A stretch of DNA of 16,297 nucleotides from Candidatus Omnitrophota bacterium (lineage in GTDB: Bacteria > Ratteibacteria > UBA8468 > MWAK01), in NCBI GenBank assembly GCA_018829455.1, contig JAHJUB010000116.1, positions 1 to 16,297 on the forward strand, given 5' to 3'. A model generated the notes under the pieces. It was not told the DNA's origin. It made no database searches and was given only the letters and a program-made list of their open reading frames with translations. Every line of letters starts with the position of its first letter. Position 1 is the first letter of the stretch. Positions 1 through 7,233 of this stretch are shown one piece after another. Position numbers and translations under genes: made by a program.

Positions 1-242
1 AGATTAAGATTTCCACCCGGAAAGACATTCCGGCGGTTCCCCGGGAGGCGATAAGCCGGCAGGGAGACAAGACGTTTGTTTTTGTAATTAAGGAAGCCAC
101 CGCCCGGCAGAAAGAGGTCTCCCTGGGAATTCAAGACGGCAATCTTTTAGAGGTTAAGTCCGGCCTGACCGTTGGCGAAACCATTGCCACGTCCGGCCTT
201 GGTACCTTGTTTGAGGGCGCAAAGGTAGAGATCGTACAATGA
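1..242 (+). CDS. RND efflux periplasmic adaptor subunit (MFP), C-terminal fragment
   Basis: Only the last 79 codons are in the window; the reading frame starts at base 3 and ends in TGA at 240-242. The fragment contains VPREAISRQGDKTFVFVI followed by a VSLGIQDGN...VKSGLTVGETIATSGLGTLFEGAKVEIV tail. This is the pattern of the beta-barrel and membrane-proximal domain of AcrA/MexA-type adaptors (a VP..A...G....V.V strand, then a ..G...V...GL..G..V..... ending). Such adaptors link an inner-membrane RND pump to an outer-membrane channel in the periplasm. The stop codon overlaps the start of the following permease gene (ATGA), which indicates translational coupling and supports the pairing. The lipoyl and hairpin domains lie outside the window, so the subfamily cannot be refined. 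Confidence 0.88.
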   Translation, partial: IKISTRKDIPAVPREAISRQGDKTFVFVIKEATARQKEVSLGIQDGNLLEVKSGLTVGETIATSGLGTLFEGAKVEIVQ

Positions 243-3200
243 AGATTTCGGAAATTGGCGTACAGCGGCCGGTTTTAACCGTGATGGTTTTTCTGGGTCT
301 GGTAATTGTAGGCCTGGTATCCCTGACCCGGTTGGGGCTGAATTTAATGCCGGACCTGGAGATTCCCACCGTTGCGGTTATTACCCAGTATCCGGGCGCC
401 GGTCCCCAGGAGATTGAGAGCCAGATTACCCGCCCCCTGGAAAAAGAACTTTCTACGGTCAGCGGCCTGGATAAGATTGAAGCCACCTCCAGCCAGGATG
501 TTTCGGTTGTCACCTTGAAGTTTGAATGGGGCGTTAACCTGGAAGAAAAGGTAAACGAAGTAAGGGATAAAGTAGGCCTGGCCGATAGCGCGCTTCCCGA
601 TGAAGCGTCCCGGCCTTTCGTGATAAAGTTTGACCTGGCGATGCTGCCGGTCCTGATTCTCGGTGTTGAGGCGAAGGAGAGCTACCCCCGGATGTATGAA
701 TACCTGGACAAAAAGGTAAGCCAACAATTAGAACAGTTGCCCGGGGTGGCTTCGGTCAGCATTACCGGGGGGGAAGTTCGGGAGATACGGGTAGTCGTTG
801 ACCGGCAGCGTTTGGAGGCATACCAGATTCCGGTCAGCGCGCTGTCCGAGGCGATCCGGCTGGCGAACTTGAACCTGCCCGGCGGGTACCTTAAGAGCGG
901 ACCGTATGAATTTGTGGTGCGTACTCCGGAGGAATTCACCCTGGAGCAGTTGGGCCGGGTAGTGGTTGCCCGGCGCCAGGATAAGCCGGTCTTCTTGAAA
1001 GACATCGCATCGGTGCGGGACACTTTTGCGGAAAAAGAGGGTGAGGTAAAGATTAACCGGAAACCGGGCCTGGTGATGATGGTTCAGAAGCAGTCCGGGG
1101 TCAATACCGTCATGGTGGTTAACCGGATTATGAAGGAACTCCCTAAAATCAAGAGCCAGTTGCCCCCGGACGTTAAGTTAGTCCCTATCTTTGACCAGGC
1201 CGATTTTATCCGGAAATCCATCAACAGTTTGCGCGACTCCCTGCTTTTGGGTGGAATCCTGGCAATACTGGTTATTTTCTTCTTCATCCGCAACATCCGC
1301 AGCAGTTTAATCGTTGCCGTCAGCATTCCCATCAGCCTCATCACTACTTTCATCCTGATGTACGGCGCCGGTTTTACCCTGAACCTTATCTCTCTTTCCA
1401 GTTTGGGTATCGCGGTGGGGATGGTGGTTGATGCCGCCATCGTTGTTTTTGAAAATATCCTGCGCCACCGGGAAGAAGGCGAAAGCAAATTAAAGGCGGC
1501 TACCTCCGGCACCAATGAGGTCTCTGCGGCGGTTGTTGCCTCCGTTTTAGCGGTGGTAACCGTCTTCGTGCCGATAATCTTTACCGGCGGCATTGGCGGC
1601 ATCCTTTTCCGGCAGTTAGCCCTATCGTTCTCTTTTACGCTTCTCTGTTCTCTCCTGGTCGCGCTCACGCTGATTCCTTTGCTTTGCAGCAAATTTCTGC
1701 TCCTGGCAGACGAGGGCAAAGGATGGCAGCAGCGTCTTTTCCAGCAGGGGGAACTCTTTTTCCAACAAATTTCCAACCGTTACCGCATGGTTCTGGAATG
1801 GGTTTTAAGCCATAAGAAAAAAACCCTCCTCAGCGCGGTAACCTTTCTGATAATATCCTTTCTTTTTATTCCCCTGGTGGGCACCGATTTTATGCCGGCG
1901 ACCGACCAGGGTATGGTAACCTTTGATGTGGAATTACCGGTGGGCACCCGTTACGAAGAGACCGGGAAGCTGATCGCTCAGGTAGAGCAGAAGGTTGTGG
2001 AAAACGTGCCGGAAGCAGAATATATCTTCGGGCACTGGGGCCGTTTCTCCCGCGGGGTGATGAGTATGATGGGCGGAAAGCCGCCCTCCAGCCACCGGGG
2101 AGAGGTTATGATAAAGTTACAGCCCAAAGAGAAGCGCCGGCGCACCGACCGTGAGATAGCGGAAGGCCTGAAGCCGTTCCTCAACTTTCCGCAAGGTCGG
2201 GTAATCGCTTCGGCGTCTGACCCGATGTCTTCCCTTCTTTACGGCGGCGGAAAACCCCTGACGGTTGAGGTGCGCGGCTACGACCTGAATGATTCCGGAC
2301 AACTATCGCGGCAGGTGGCCGGGGTTTTTGCCGGTCTGGCCGGGGTTTCGGATATTGACATCAGCCGGGAGGAAGGCCAACCGGAATACCGGGTCAAGGT
2401 GCGCCGGGAAAAGGCCGGTTTAATGGGGTTAAGCGTATCTTCCGTCGCCAACCAGATTAAATCCGGTTTCGGCGGTGATAGCAGCAATAAATTCCGGGAG
2501 ATGGGTGAGCAGTACGACATAATGCTGCGGTTGAGCCCGCAAGACCGGAGCGACAGCCGGGTCCTGACCGGTCTCTATATCGCGACGCCGGCCGGAGGAG
2601 TTGTGCGGCTTTCCGATGTGGCCGATATTTCGTTGGGCGCCGGGCCGGTCTATATCCAGCGCCGCAATCAGGAAAGGATTGTGGAAGTAAGCGGCGAGAT
2701 TTACGGCCGGCCGTTGAACAGCGTGGTTTCAGAGGCCGCGGCCAAGTTCAAAAAACTGGTCCTGCCAGCCGGTTTTTCCCTTTCTTTTACCGGCGGCCGG
2801 GAAGAACAGGCCAAATCATTTCGGACCATGGCTTTTGCGCTGGTTCTTTCCATCATACTGGTCTATATGGTAATGGCCAGTCAGTTTGAGTCATACCTGG
2901 ACCCTTTGGTAATTATGTTTGCGGTTCCTTTCAGCATTATCGGTGTGGTCTGGGCTCTCTTTTTAACCGGGAATACTTTTTCCCTGGTCGCTTTTTTGGG
3001 ACTAATTATGCTGGTTGGAATTGTTGAGTCGACCGGCATCGTCCTCCTGACCTTTGTAATCGCCCAGCGTAAAAAGGGTTTAGCCCTGCGGGAGGCGATA
3101 CTCACGGCGGGACAGTTGCGCCTGCGGCCAATTCTAATGACCAGCCTGACGACCATCCTGGGAATGACGCCGTTGATTTTAACCCGGGGCGAGGGTTCGG

Positions 3201-3337
3201 AATTTTTCCGGCCCCTGGCGATTGTCATCGTTGGCGGCCTTTTTGTGGCGCTGCTGACCACCCTTTTCCTCGTTCCGCTTATTTACTATTCTTTTGAAGA
3301 GCACGTTAAACCGCGTTTCAACAATTCCGCGCAGTAG
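239..3337 (+). CDS. Efflux RND transporter permease subunit, HAE1/AcrB-like
   Basis: A complete protein of 1032 residues, close to the usual RND length. It begins with the family pattern MKISEIGVQRPVLTVMVFLG and an N-terminal membrane segment at about 10-32. A large periplasmic porter loop follows, including YPGAGPQEIESQIT and PGVASVSITGG, then a membrane bundle at about 335-490 with the TM4 motif GMVVDAAIVVFEN. The second half repeats the architecture (SHKKKTLLSA, GTDFMPATDQG), and its membrane bundle at about 860-1015 ends in LVPLIYYSFEEH. It should be a proton-driven inner-membrane antiporter exporting small molecules with the adaptor encoded just upstream. Compared with AcrB, D407 is kept as D398, while D408 is Ala399 and the K940 position is Ser931 with Glu930 beside it. 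No outer-membrane channel gene adjoins it; the TolC-like gene at 5632 is a candidate partner. The TAG stop lies inside the first bases of a dispersed repeat. Substrate is unknown. Confidence 0.95.
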   Translation: MKISEIGVQRPVLTVMVFLGLVIVGLVSLTRLGLNLMPDLEIPTVAVITQYPGAGPQEIESQITRPLEKELSTVSGLDKIEATSSQDVSVVTLKFEWGVNLEEKVNEVRDKVGLADSALPDEASRPFVIKFDLAMLPVLILGVEAKESYPRMYEYLDKKVSQQLEQLPGVASVSITGGEVREIRVVVDRQRLEAYQIPVSALSEAIRLANLNLPGGYLKSGPYEFVVRTPEEFTLEQLGRVVVARRQDKPVFLKDIASVRDTFAEKEGEVKINRKPGLVMMVQKQSGVNTVMVVNRIMKELPKIKSQLPPDVKLVPIFDQADFIRKSINSLRDSLLLGGILAILVIFFFIRNIRSSLIVAVSIPISLITTFILMYGAGFTLNLISLSSLGIAVGMVVDAAIVVFENILRHREEGESKLKAATSGTNEVSAAVVASVLAVVTVFVPIIFTGGIGGILFRQLALSFSFTLLCSLLVALTLIPLLCSKFLLLADEGKGWQQRLFQQGELFFQQISNRYRMVLEWVLSHKKKTLLSAVTFLIISFLFIPLVGTDFMPATDQGMVTFDVELPVGTRYEETGKLIAQVEQKVVENVPEAEYIFGHWGRFSRGVMSMMGGKPPSSHRGEVMIKLQPKEKRRRTDREIAEGLKPFLNFPQGRVIASASDPMSSLLYGGGKPLTVEVRGYDLNDSGQLSRQVAGVFAGLAGVSDIDISREEGQPEYRVKVRREKAGLMGLSVSSVANQIKSGFGGDSSNKFREMGEQYDIMLRLSPQDRSDSRVLTGLYIATPAGGVVRLSDVADISLGAGPVYIQRRNQERIVEVSGEIYGRPLNSVVSEAAAKFKKLVLPAGFSLSFTGGREEQAKSFRTMAFALVLSIILVYMVMASQFESYLDPLVIMFAVPFSIIGVVWALFLTGNTFSLVAFLGLIMLVGIVESTGIVLLTFVIAQRKKGLALREAILTAGQLRLRPILMTSLTTILGMTPLILTRGEGSEFFRPLAIVIVGGLFVALLTTLFLVPLIYYSFEEHVKPRFNNSAQ

Positions 3338-3387
3338 GACAGGCGTCCGCCTACGCCAGGGCTTCGGCGGATAAATCCTGCCTGTCA
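3334..3387. repeat. Dispersed palindromic repeat, GTAGGACAGGCG family, copy 1
   Basis: The copy opens with GTAGGACAGGCGTCCGCC and ends CCTGCCTGTCA. The outer arms GACAGGC (3338-3344) and GCCTGTC (3380-3386) are inverted complements, with an inner TCCGCC/GGCGGA pair. The same opening GTAGGACAGGCGTC recurs at 8987 and 11303 in this window, so it is a dispersed family and not a gene-specific terminator. This copy starts within the last codons of the RND permease gene and supplies its stop codon. Confidence 0.8.
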
Positions 3388-3397
3388 ATAGCGTAGT

Positions 3398-3440
3398 GCG
3401 AGGCTTTAGCCTCGCCATGTAGCGGTGCGATTTATCGCAC
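3398..3440. repeat. Paired hairpins with TTTA loops
   Basis: Two perfect hairpins sit side by side. GCGAGGC-TTTA-GCCTCGC spans 3398-3415 (7 bp stem), and GTGCGA-TTTA-TCGCAC spans 3425-3440 (6 bp stem). Both have the same four-base loop and are introduced by GTAG (3393-3396 and 3419-3422). No T-run follows either, so a classic terminator is unlikely. The shared plan suggests two units of a short palindromic intergenic repeat between the RND gene and the secretion ATPase gene. Confidence 0.7.
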
Positions 3441-3471
3441 GAACAACAATTTGGGTTAACAAGGAGACTCC

Positions 3472-4722
3472 ATGCAAACTGACGATTTTAACGAAAAAAC
3501 CAATTTGAGGGCCGGCCAGAGAGATGGCCGGGAAATTCGCGGGGGCCAGGCCGAAGAAGACCAGACAGCGGCTGTTCAACTTGCCAATATCGTAAACCAG
3601 TCGGTCAGTTCCAAGGCAACCGACATCCACCTGGAAATAGAAGAGAACGGTCCCAAACTCCGTTATCGGATTAACGGCATACTTTATGAGTTTCCGGCGC
3701 CTTCCGCCGAACTTTACTCCCGCATTATCTCCCGCCTGAAAGTTCTTTCCGACCTTGATGTTTCCGAAAAAAGAGTTCCGCAGAGCGGCTACGCTTCTTA
3801 CCGGGCCGGAGACCGGCAGATTGACATGAGAATATCCATCTTTCCTTCCATCTTCGGCGAATCTTCAGCTATCCGCGTCCTGGACCGCAACAATATCGTT
3901 CTGGGTTTTGACCGGCTCGGATTCTCCCCGGAGATACTGCCGCAGTACCTCCACCTACTGGAATTGACTTCCGGAATGATTTTGGTAACCGGACCGACCG
4001 GCGGGGGCAAGACCACTACTTTATATGCCTCGCTTAACAAAGTTCGGACCGCCCGGAAGAAGGTCATTACGCTGGAAGACCCGGTGGAGTATCACATTGC
4101 CGGCGTCACCCAGGGCCAGATAAATCCCAAAGCCGGTTTCACCTTTGCGGCCGGGTTAAGGTCAATCCTGCGGCAGGACCCGAACGTGATTATGGTCGGT
4201 GAAATTCGGGATACCGAAACCGCAGCCACCGCCATGCAGATTTCCCTGACCGGCCAGATGGTTTTTGCCACGCTCCACACCAATACTGCTCCGGGCGCCA
4301 TAACCCGACTCCTGGATATGGGAATTGAGCCCTATCTGGTGGGTTCTTCCCTTTTAGGCGTGATTAACCAGACGCTGGTAGGCCATATTTGCCAGAAATG
4401 TAAAGAAGAGTATCAACCGGACCCGGATATTCTGGCCGAAGCAGCCGGGGATTTGGAGAAGTTCGGGAAGATAAAATTTTTCCGGGGCAAGGGCTGCCCG
4501 AATTGCAACCAGTCCGGTTGTCAGGGTCGGATCGGACTGTATGAACTGATGATTGTCAATCCTCGGATTCGAGCGGTAATCCTGCGGAAACCTTCCACGG
4601 AAGAGGTAACCGGCATGGCTCTTGAATCCGGCATGATAACGATACGACAGGACGGGTTGAAAAAAGTGGCCGACGGTATCGTCACGATTGAAGATATGGT
4701 GCAGGTTACCCGTCGCGAATAG
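3472..4722 (+). CDS. GspE/PilB-family secretion ATPase, short form without N1 domain
   Basis: A 416-residue ATPase of the type II secretion / type IV pilus assembly family. These cytoplasmic hexamers power pilus or pseudopilus assembly from the inner-membrane face. The N2 domain is recognised at about 35-150 (SSKATDIHLEIEENG, then FGESSAIRVLDRN). The Walker A motif GPTGGGKTTT is at 174-183, the aspartate-box region is LEDPVEYHIAGVTQGQ, the Walker B segment VIMVGEIRDTETA starts near 239, and the His-box is FATLHTNTA. A C-terminal zinc motif with Cys307, Cys310, Cys342 and Cys345 separates it from PilT, which lacks these cysteines. Relatives usually have over 500 residues; here the N1 domain is absent and a short hydrophilic N-terminus replaces it. 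The start is fixed by AAGGAG at 3461-3466. No other secretion or pilus genes are in the window, so its machine is unidentified. Confidence 0.93.
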   Translation: MQTDDFNEKTNLRAGQRDGREIRGGQAEEDQTAAVQLANIVNQSVSSKATDIHLEIEENGPKLRYRINGILYEFPAPSAELYSRIISRLKVLSDLDVSEKRVPQSGYASYRAGDRQIDMRISIFPSIFGESSAIRVLDRNNIVLGFDRLGFSPEILPQYLHLLELTSGMILVTGPTGGGKTTTLYASLNKVRTARKKVITLEDPVEYHIAGVTQGQINPKAGFTFAAGLRSILRQDPNVIMVGEIRDTETAATAMQISLTGQMVFATLHTNTAPGAITRLLDMGIEPYLVGSSLLGVINQTLVGHICQKCKEEYQPDPDILAEAAGDLEKFGKIKFFRGKGCPNCNQSGCQGRIGLYELMIVNPRIRAVILRKPSTEEVTGMALESGMITIRQDGLKKVADGIVTIEDMVQVTRRE

Positions 4723-4730
4723 CACCAATT

Positions 4731-4745
4731 TGTCATTCCCGTGTA
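4731..4745. repeat. Fragment of the TGTCATTCCCG dispersed repeat
   Basis: The sequence TGTCATTCCCGTGTA matches one end of the longer repeat copies at 11235 and 14345. It has no partner arm here, so it is a solo half-element in the 52-nt gap between the secretion ATPase gene and the following exported-protein gene. Confidence 0.55.
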
Positions 4746-4774
4746 TAAAAATGCAGTCAAAATAACAAGATGCC

Positions 4775-5521
4775 ATGACCAACAATATAAAATTTTTCCG
4801 TATTATCGCGCTCAGGTTATTTTGCGCTTCGTTTCTAACGGCAAGCGTGTGCTTGACGTGCAGCGCTGCTCCGCGTGCCGGTTCATCCAAAAATCCTTTT
4901 GTGCTTACGTCAACCACCCCGACTTTTCGCTGGGAAAAAGTTCCCGGCGCAGACATGTACGCTCTTTACGTCAGCCGGTATCCTTACGGAGCGAAAAACC
5001 TTGTCTATGAGAACAAATTGTTAAAGAAAACGTCTTTTAAGATTCCGGACGGGTGTCTGGTTGACGGCGAGCGATACCGCTGGAACGTCCTGGCCCGGGA
5101 AAAGTCCAGATGGAAGGATTCTTCCGAACCTTTTTATTTTCAGGTTAAGCTTAATACACCAACGGCCCGGGACTGGTACCGGCAGGGAAATGATGCTTTT
5201 GAACGGGAGGAATACGATACGGCGCTCAGCTGTTACACGAAATTAATTGAAATGGAGCCGGATTTGTTTGAGGCTTATTATATACGCGGTACGGTTTATG
5301 GGGCTAAGAGCGAATACGAAAATGCCGTCGCCGATTTTGACCGCGCGATTCTGCTTAACCCTGATTACGCCGAGGCCTATTATGGTCGGGCGATCGCCTA
5401 TTCTTCGCAGAAGAAATACGGCAAGGCGGCCGCGGATATTACCAAATCCCAGGCCCTGGGTTTTTCGGTCAATCCGGAGATGGTTGATTTGCTGCTCAAG
5501 GTCACCGGCGGTAAGGATTAG
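4775..5521 (+). CDS. Exported FN3-like / TPR-repeat protein
   Basis: A 248-residue protein. Residues 1-32 look like a type I signal peptide: basic start, hydrophobic core around IIALRLFCASFLTASVCL, likely cleavage after the SAA region. It should therefore be periplasmic or secreted. Residues from about 38 to 126 carry an FN3-like beta-sandwich pattern (STTPTFRWEKVPGADMYALYV, then YRWNV and W.DSSEPFYFQV). From residue 132 come about three TPR units: DWYRQGNDAFEREEYDTALS; EAYYIRGTVYGAKSEYENAV; EAYYGRAIAYSSQKKYGKAA. Such proteins are usually protein-protein scaffolds; no enzyme motif is seen. It lies 52 nt after the GspE-like gene on the same strand and may be co-transcribed with it, although the two have no known functional link. 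No clear Shine-Dalgarno sequence precedes the ATG. Confidence 0.85.
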   Translation: MTNNIKFFRIIALRLFCASFLTASVCLTCSAAPRAGSSKNPFVLTSTTPTFRWEKVPGADMYALYVSRYPYGAKNLVYENKLLKKTSFKIPDGCLVDGERYRWNVLAREKSRWKDSSEPFYFQVKLNTPTARDWYRQGNDAFEREEYDTALSCYTKLIEMEPDLFEAYYIRGTVYGAKSEYENAVADFDRAILLNPDYAEAYYGRAIAYSSQKKYGKAAADITKSQALGFSVNPEMVDLLLKVTGGKD

Positions 5522-5550
5522 CAACCCCTCTGCGGCGTGGGTTCCACCGC

Positions 5551-5580
5551 TGTTGGTAAATTACCCCCCAACATCTTTTT
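5551..5580 (+). terminator. Putative rho-independent terminator after the TPR gene
   Basis: A short stem TGTTGG (5551-5556) pairs with CCAACA (5568-5573) around an 11-nt loop and is followed by TCTTTTTG. The stem is only 6 bp and the loop is long, so the call is moderate. Its place, 30 nt past the TPR gene stop and before the TolC-like gene, fits an operon boundary. Confidence 0.45.
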
Positions 5581-5631
5581 GCAGATATAATTAAACGAAA
5601 AAGGGAAGAAAGTTATCTAATAACATATAAA

Positions 5632-7233
5632 ATGAAGACGAGTTGTTGGTGGCGATACTGCTTGATAGCCGGGTTTTTATTTTACCTGGCCGGGTGTTCG
5701 GCCCAGCGCTATCGGGAGAGCGCGGACATAGAAGTTTACCGCATCCTGGCGGAGAAGAAGGGACCGGGTCCGGCGGTTTCTTTTGATATTGAACCAAAAA
5801 GTCCGCCGGTTTTTACGCCGGGCGAGATAAAAGAGGTCGGCCTGCAGGAAGTACTGCAGTTGGCAGCTCTGCATAGCCGGGAATATCAGAATCGGAAGGA
5901 GAACCTTTACCTGCAGGCGCTTAGTCTTACGGCCCAGCGCCACCTCTACCGTCCCAGGTTCGGCGCCGGTGTCAGCGCTGACTGGACCTCGACCGCCGGT
6001 ACGGAGCAGGTGAAGGTCGCCGGCGACCTTTCGCTCATTCAGTGGTTGGCCGACGGCGCCCAGGTTACCCTGAACCTGGGGACGGATTTTTTACGGTATC
6101 TGACCGGCGACCCGGAAGAGTCGCTCGGTTCGCTGCTTCGTCTTAATCTCCTGCAGCCTATTTTCCGGGGCGCCGGACGCCGGATTGCCCGGGAAAATCT
6201 TACCCAGTCCGAACGGGACGTCGTTTACGCCATCCGCTCTTTTTTGCATTATCAGCGAACCTTTTCGGTCGAAATTACCACCAACTACTATCAACTCCTT
6301 GAGCAGAAGATGGTGCTGTCTAACGAAGAAAATAACTATCAGCAACTGGTGGCAAACCGCCAGCGCAGCGAGATGCTGGGTGAAGCCGGCCGTCTGCCCC
6401 TTTTTCAGGTGGACCAGGCCCGTCAGGATGAGTTGAAGGCTTACGAGCGGATGATTACGGCCCGCACAATCTACCAGGAAGAGGTTGACCAGTTTAAAGT
6501 TTTGTTGGGCCTGCAGGCTAACGCCGCCATCCGTTTCAGCGACAAGGAGGCCGAGGAATTGACTGTCCGGACTCTGCCGGTTCTCCGGCTGGACCTGGCG
6601 CAGGCGCTGAAGATATCCTTGCAAAACCGGCTGGACCTGATGAGCGCCCTGGATGCGGTTGAGGACGCCGGTCGTAAAGTGGCGGTCTCCCGGGATAATC
6701 TCCGGGCTGATTTTTCGTTTGTCGGCGCCGCCAGCGTTGCGACACCGGACGACGGTGCAGTTCTGAAATTTGACTCAGATAAAGTTGATTACAGCGCCGG
6801 TCTGCATCTGAATTTGCCCGTTGACCGGTTGACGGAAAGAAATAGTTATCGCCAGAGTTTAATCAATCTGGAACGCAGCCGGCGTAACCTGTCTTTTGTG
6901 CAGGACAGCGTTTCGTTGGGGATACGCACTGCCTGGCGTAATTTGGAACAGGCCCGCCAGAGTTACGAAAACCAGCAGGCCAGCCTGGAACTGGCCCGGC
7001 GGCGGGTGGAGAGCACCAATATGCTGCTGGATGCAGGCCGGGCATCCCAGCGGGACCTTTTAGAGGCGCAGAGCGCCAGTCTGCAGGCACGCAACAGCCT
7101 CCTGGCGGCAACGGTTGATTATCTTTCCGCTGACCTATCTTTTCTGCGGGACGCAGAGATGCTGGAGATTGGCAGCAACGGTGTTTGGACGGGAGATTGG
7201 AATGCGCAAACTAATACAGAGATTAAAGATTAA
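5632..7233 (+). CDS. TolC-family outer-membrane efflux lipoprotein
   Basis: A 533-residue protein with a lipoprotein signal peptide. The lipobox LAGC is at residues 19-22 and Ser follows the lipidated Cys22, so outer-membrane sorting is expected. Two outer-membrane efflux (OEP) repeats follow. The first runs about 65-295 and includes LQEVLQLAALHSREYQNRKE and TNYYQLLEQKMVLSNEENNY. The second runs about 325-520 and includes LDLAQALKISLQNRLDLMSALDAVEDAGRKV and the closing RVESTNMLLDAGRASQRDLLEAQ pattern of the alpha-barrel helices. It should trimerise as the outer-membrane channel of a tripartite exporter. It is first in a locus with an adaptor, an ABC ATPase and an FtsX-like permease, so it is probably the channel of a MacAB-type exporter. 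A TATAAT hexamer at 5586-5591 could be a -10 box, but no good -35 is seen. No close Shine-Dalgarno precedes the ATG. Confidence 0.92.
   Translation: MKTSCWWRYCLIAGFLFYLAGCSAQRYRESADIEVYRILAEKKGPGPAVSFDIEPKSPPVFTPGEIKEVGLQEVLQLAALHSREYQNRKENLYLQALSLTAQRHLYRPRFGAGVSADWTSTAGTEQVKVAGDLSLIQWLADGAQVTLNLGTDFLRYLTGDPEESLGSLLRLNLLQPIFRGAGRRIARENLTQSERDVVYAIRSFLHYQRTFSVEITTNYYQLLEQKMVLSNEENNYQQLVANRQRSEMLGEAGRLPLFQVDQARQDELKAYERMITARTIYQEEVDQFKVLLGLQANAAIRFSDKEAEELTVRTLPVLRLDLAQALKISLQNRLDLMSALDAVEDAGRKVAVSRDNLRADFSFVGAASVATPDDGAVLKFDSDKVDYSAGLHLNLPVDRLTERNSYRQSLINLERSRRNLSFVQDSVSLGIRTAWRNLEQARQSYENQQASLELARRRVESTNMLLDAGRASQRDLLEAQSASLQARNSLLAATVDYLSADLSFLRDAEMLEIGSNGVWTGDWNAQTNTEIKD

Noticed and set aside
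344..727. Minus-strand frames inside the RND, ABC and trk genes
   Set aside because: They are antisense shadows of well-supported genes; no domain pattern or start signal is seen.
4741..5010. Open frame of 89 codons overlapping the start of the FN3/TPR gene
   Set aside because: It lies in another frame of a gene with a convincing signal peptide and TPRs, and shows no protein-like features.
7115..7201. Longer adaptor start at 7115
   Set aside because: The extra 29 residues overlap the TolC gene, lack adaptor features, and the ATG at 7202 has a good GGGAG site.
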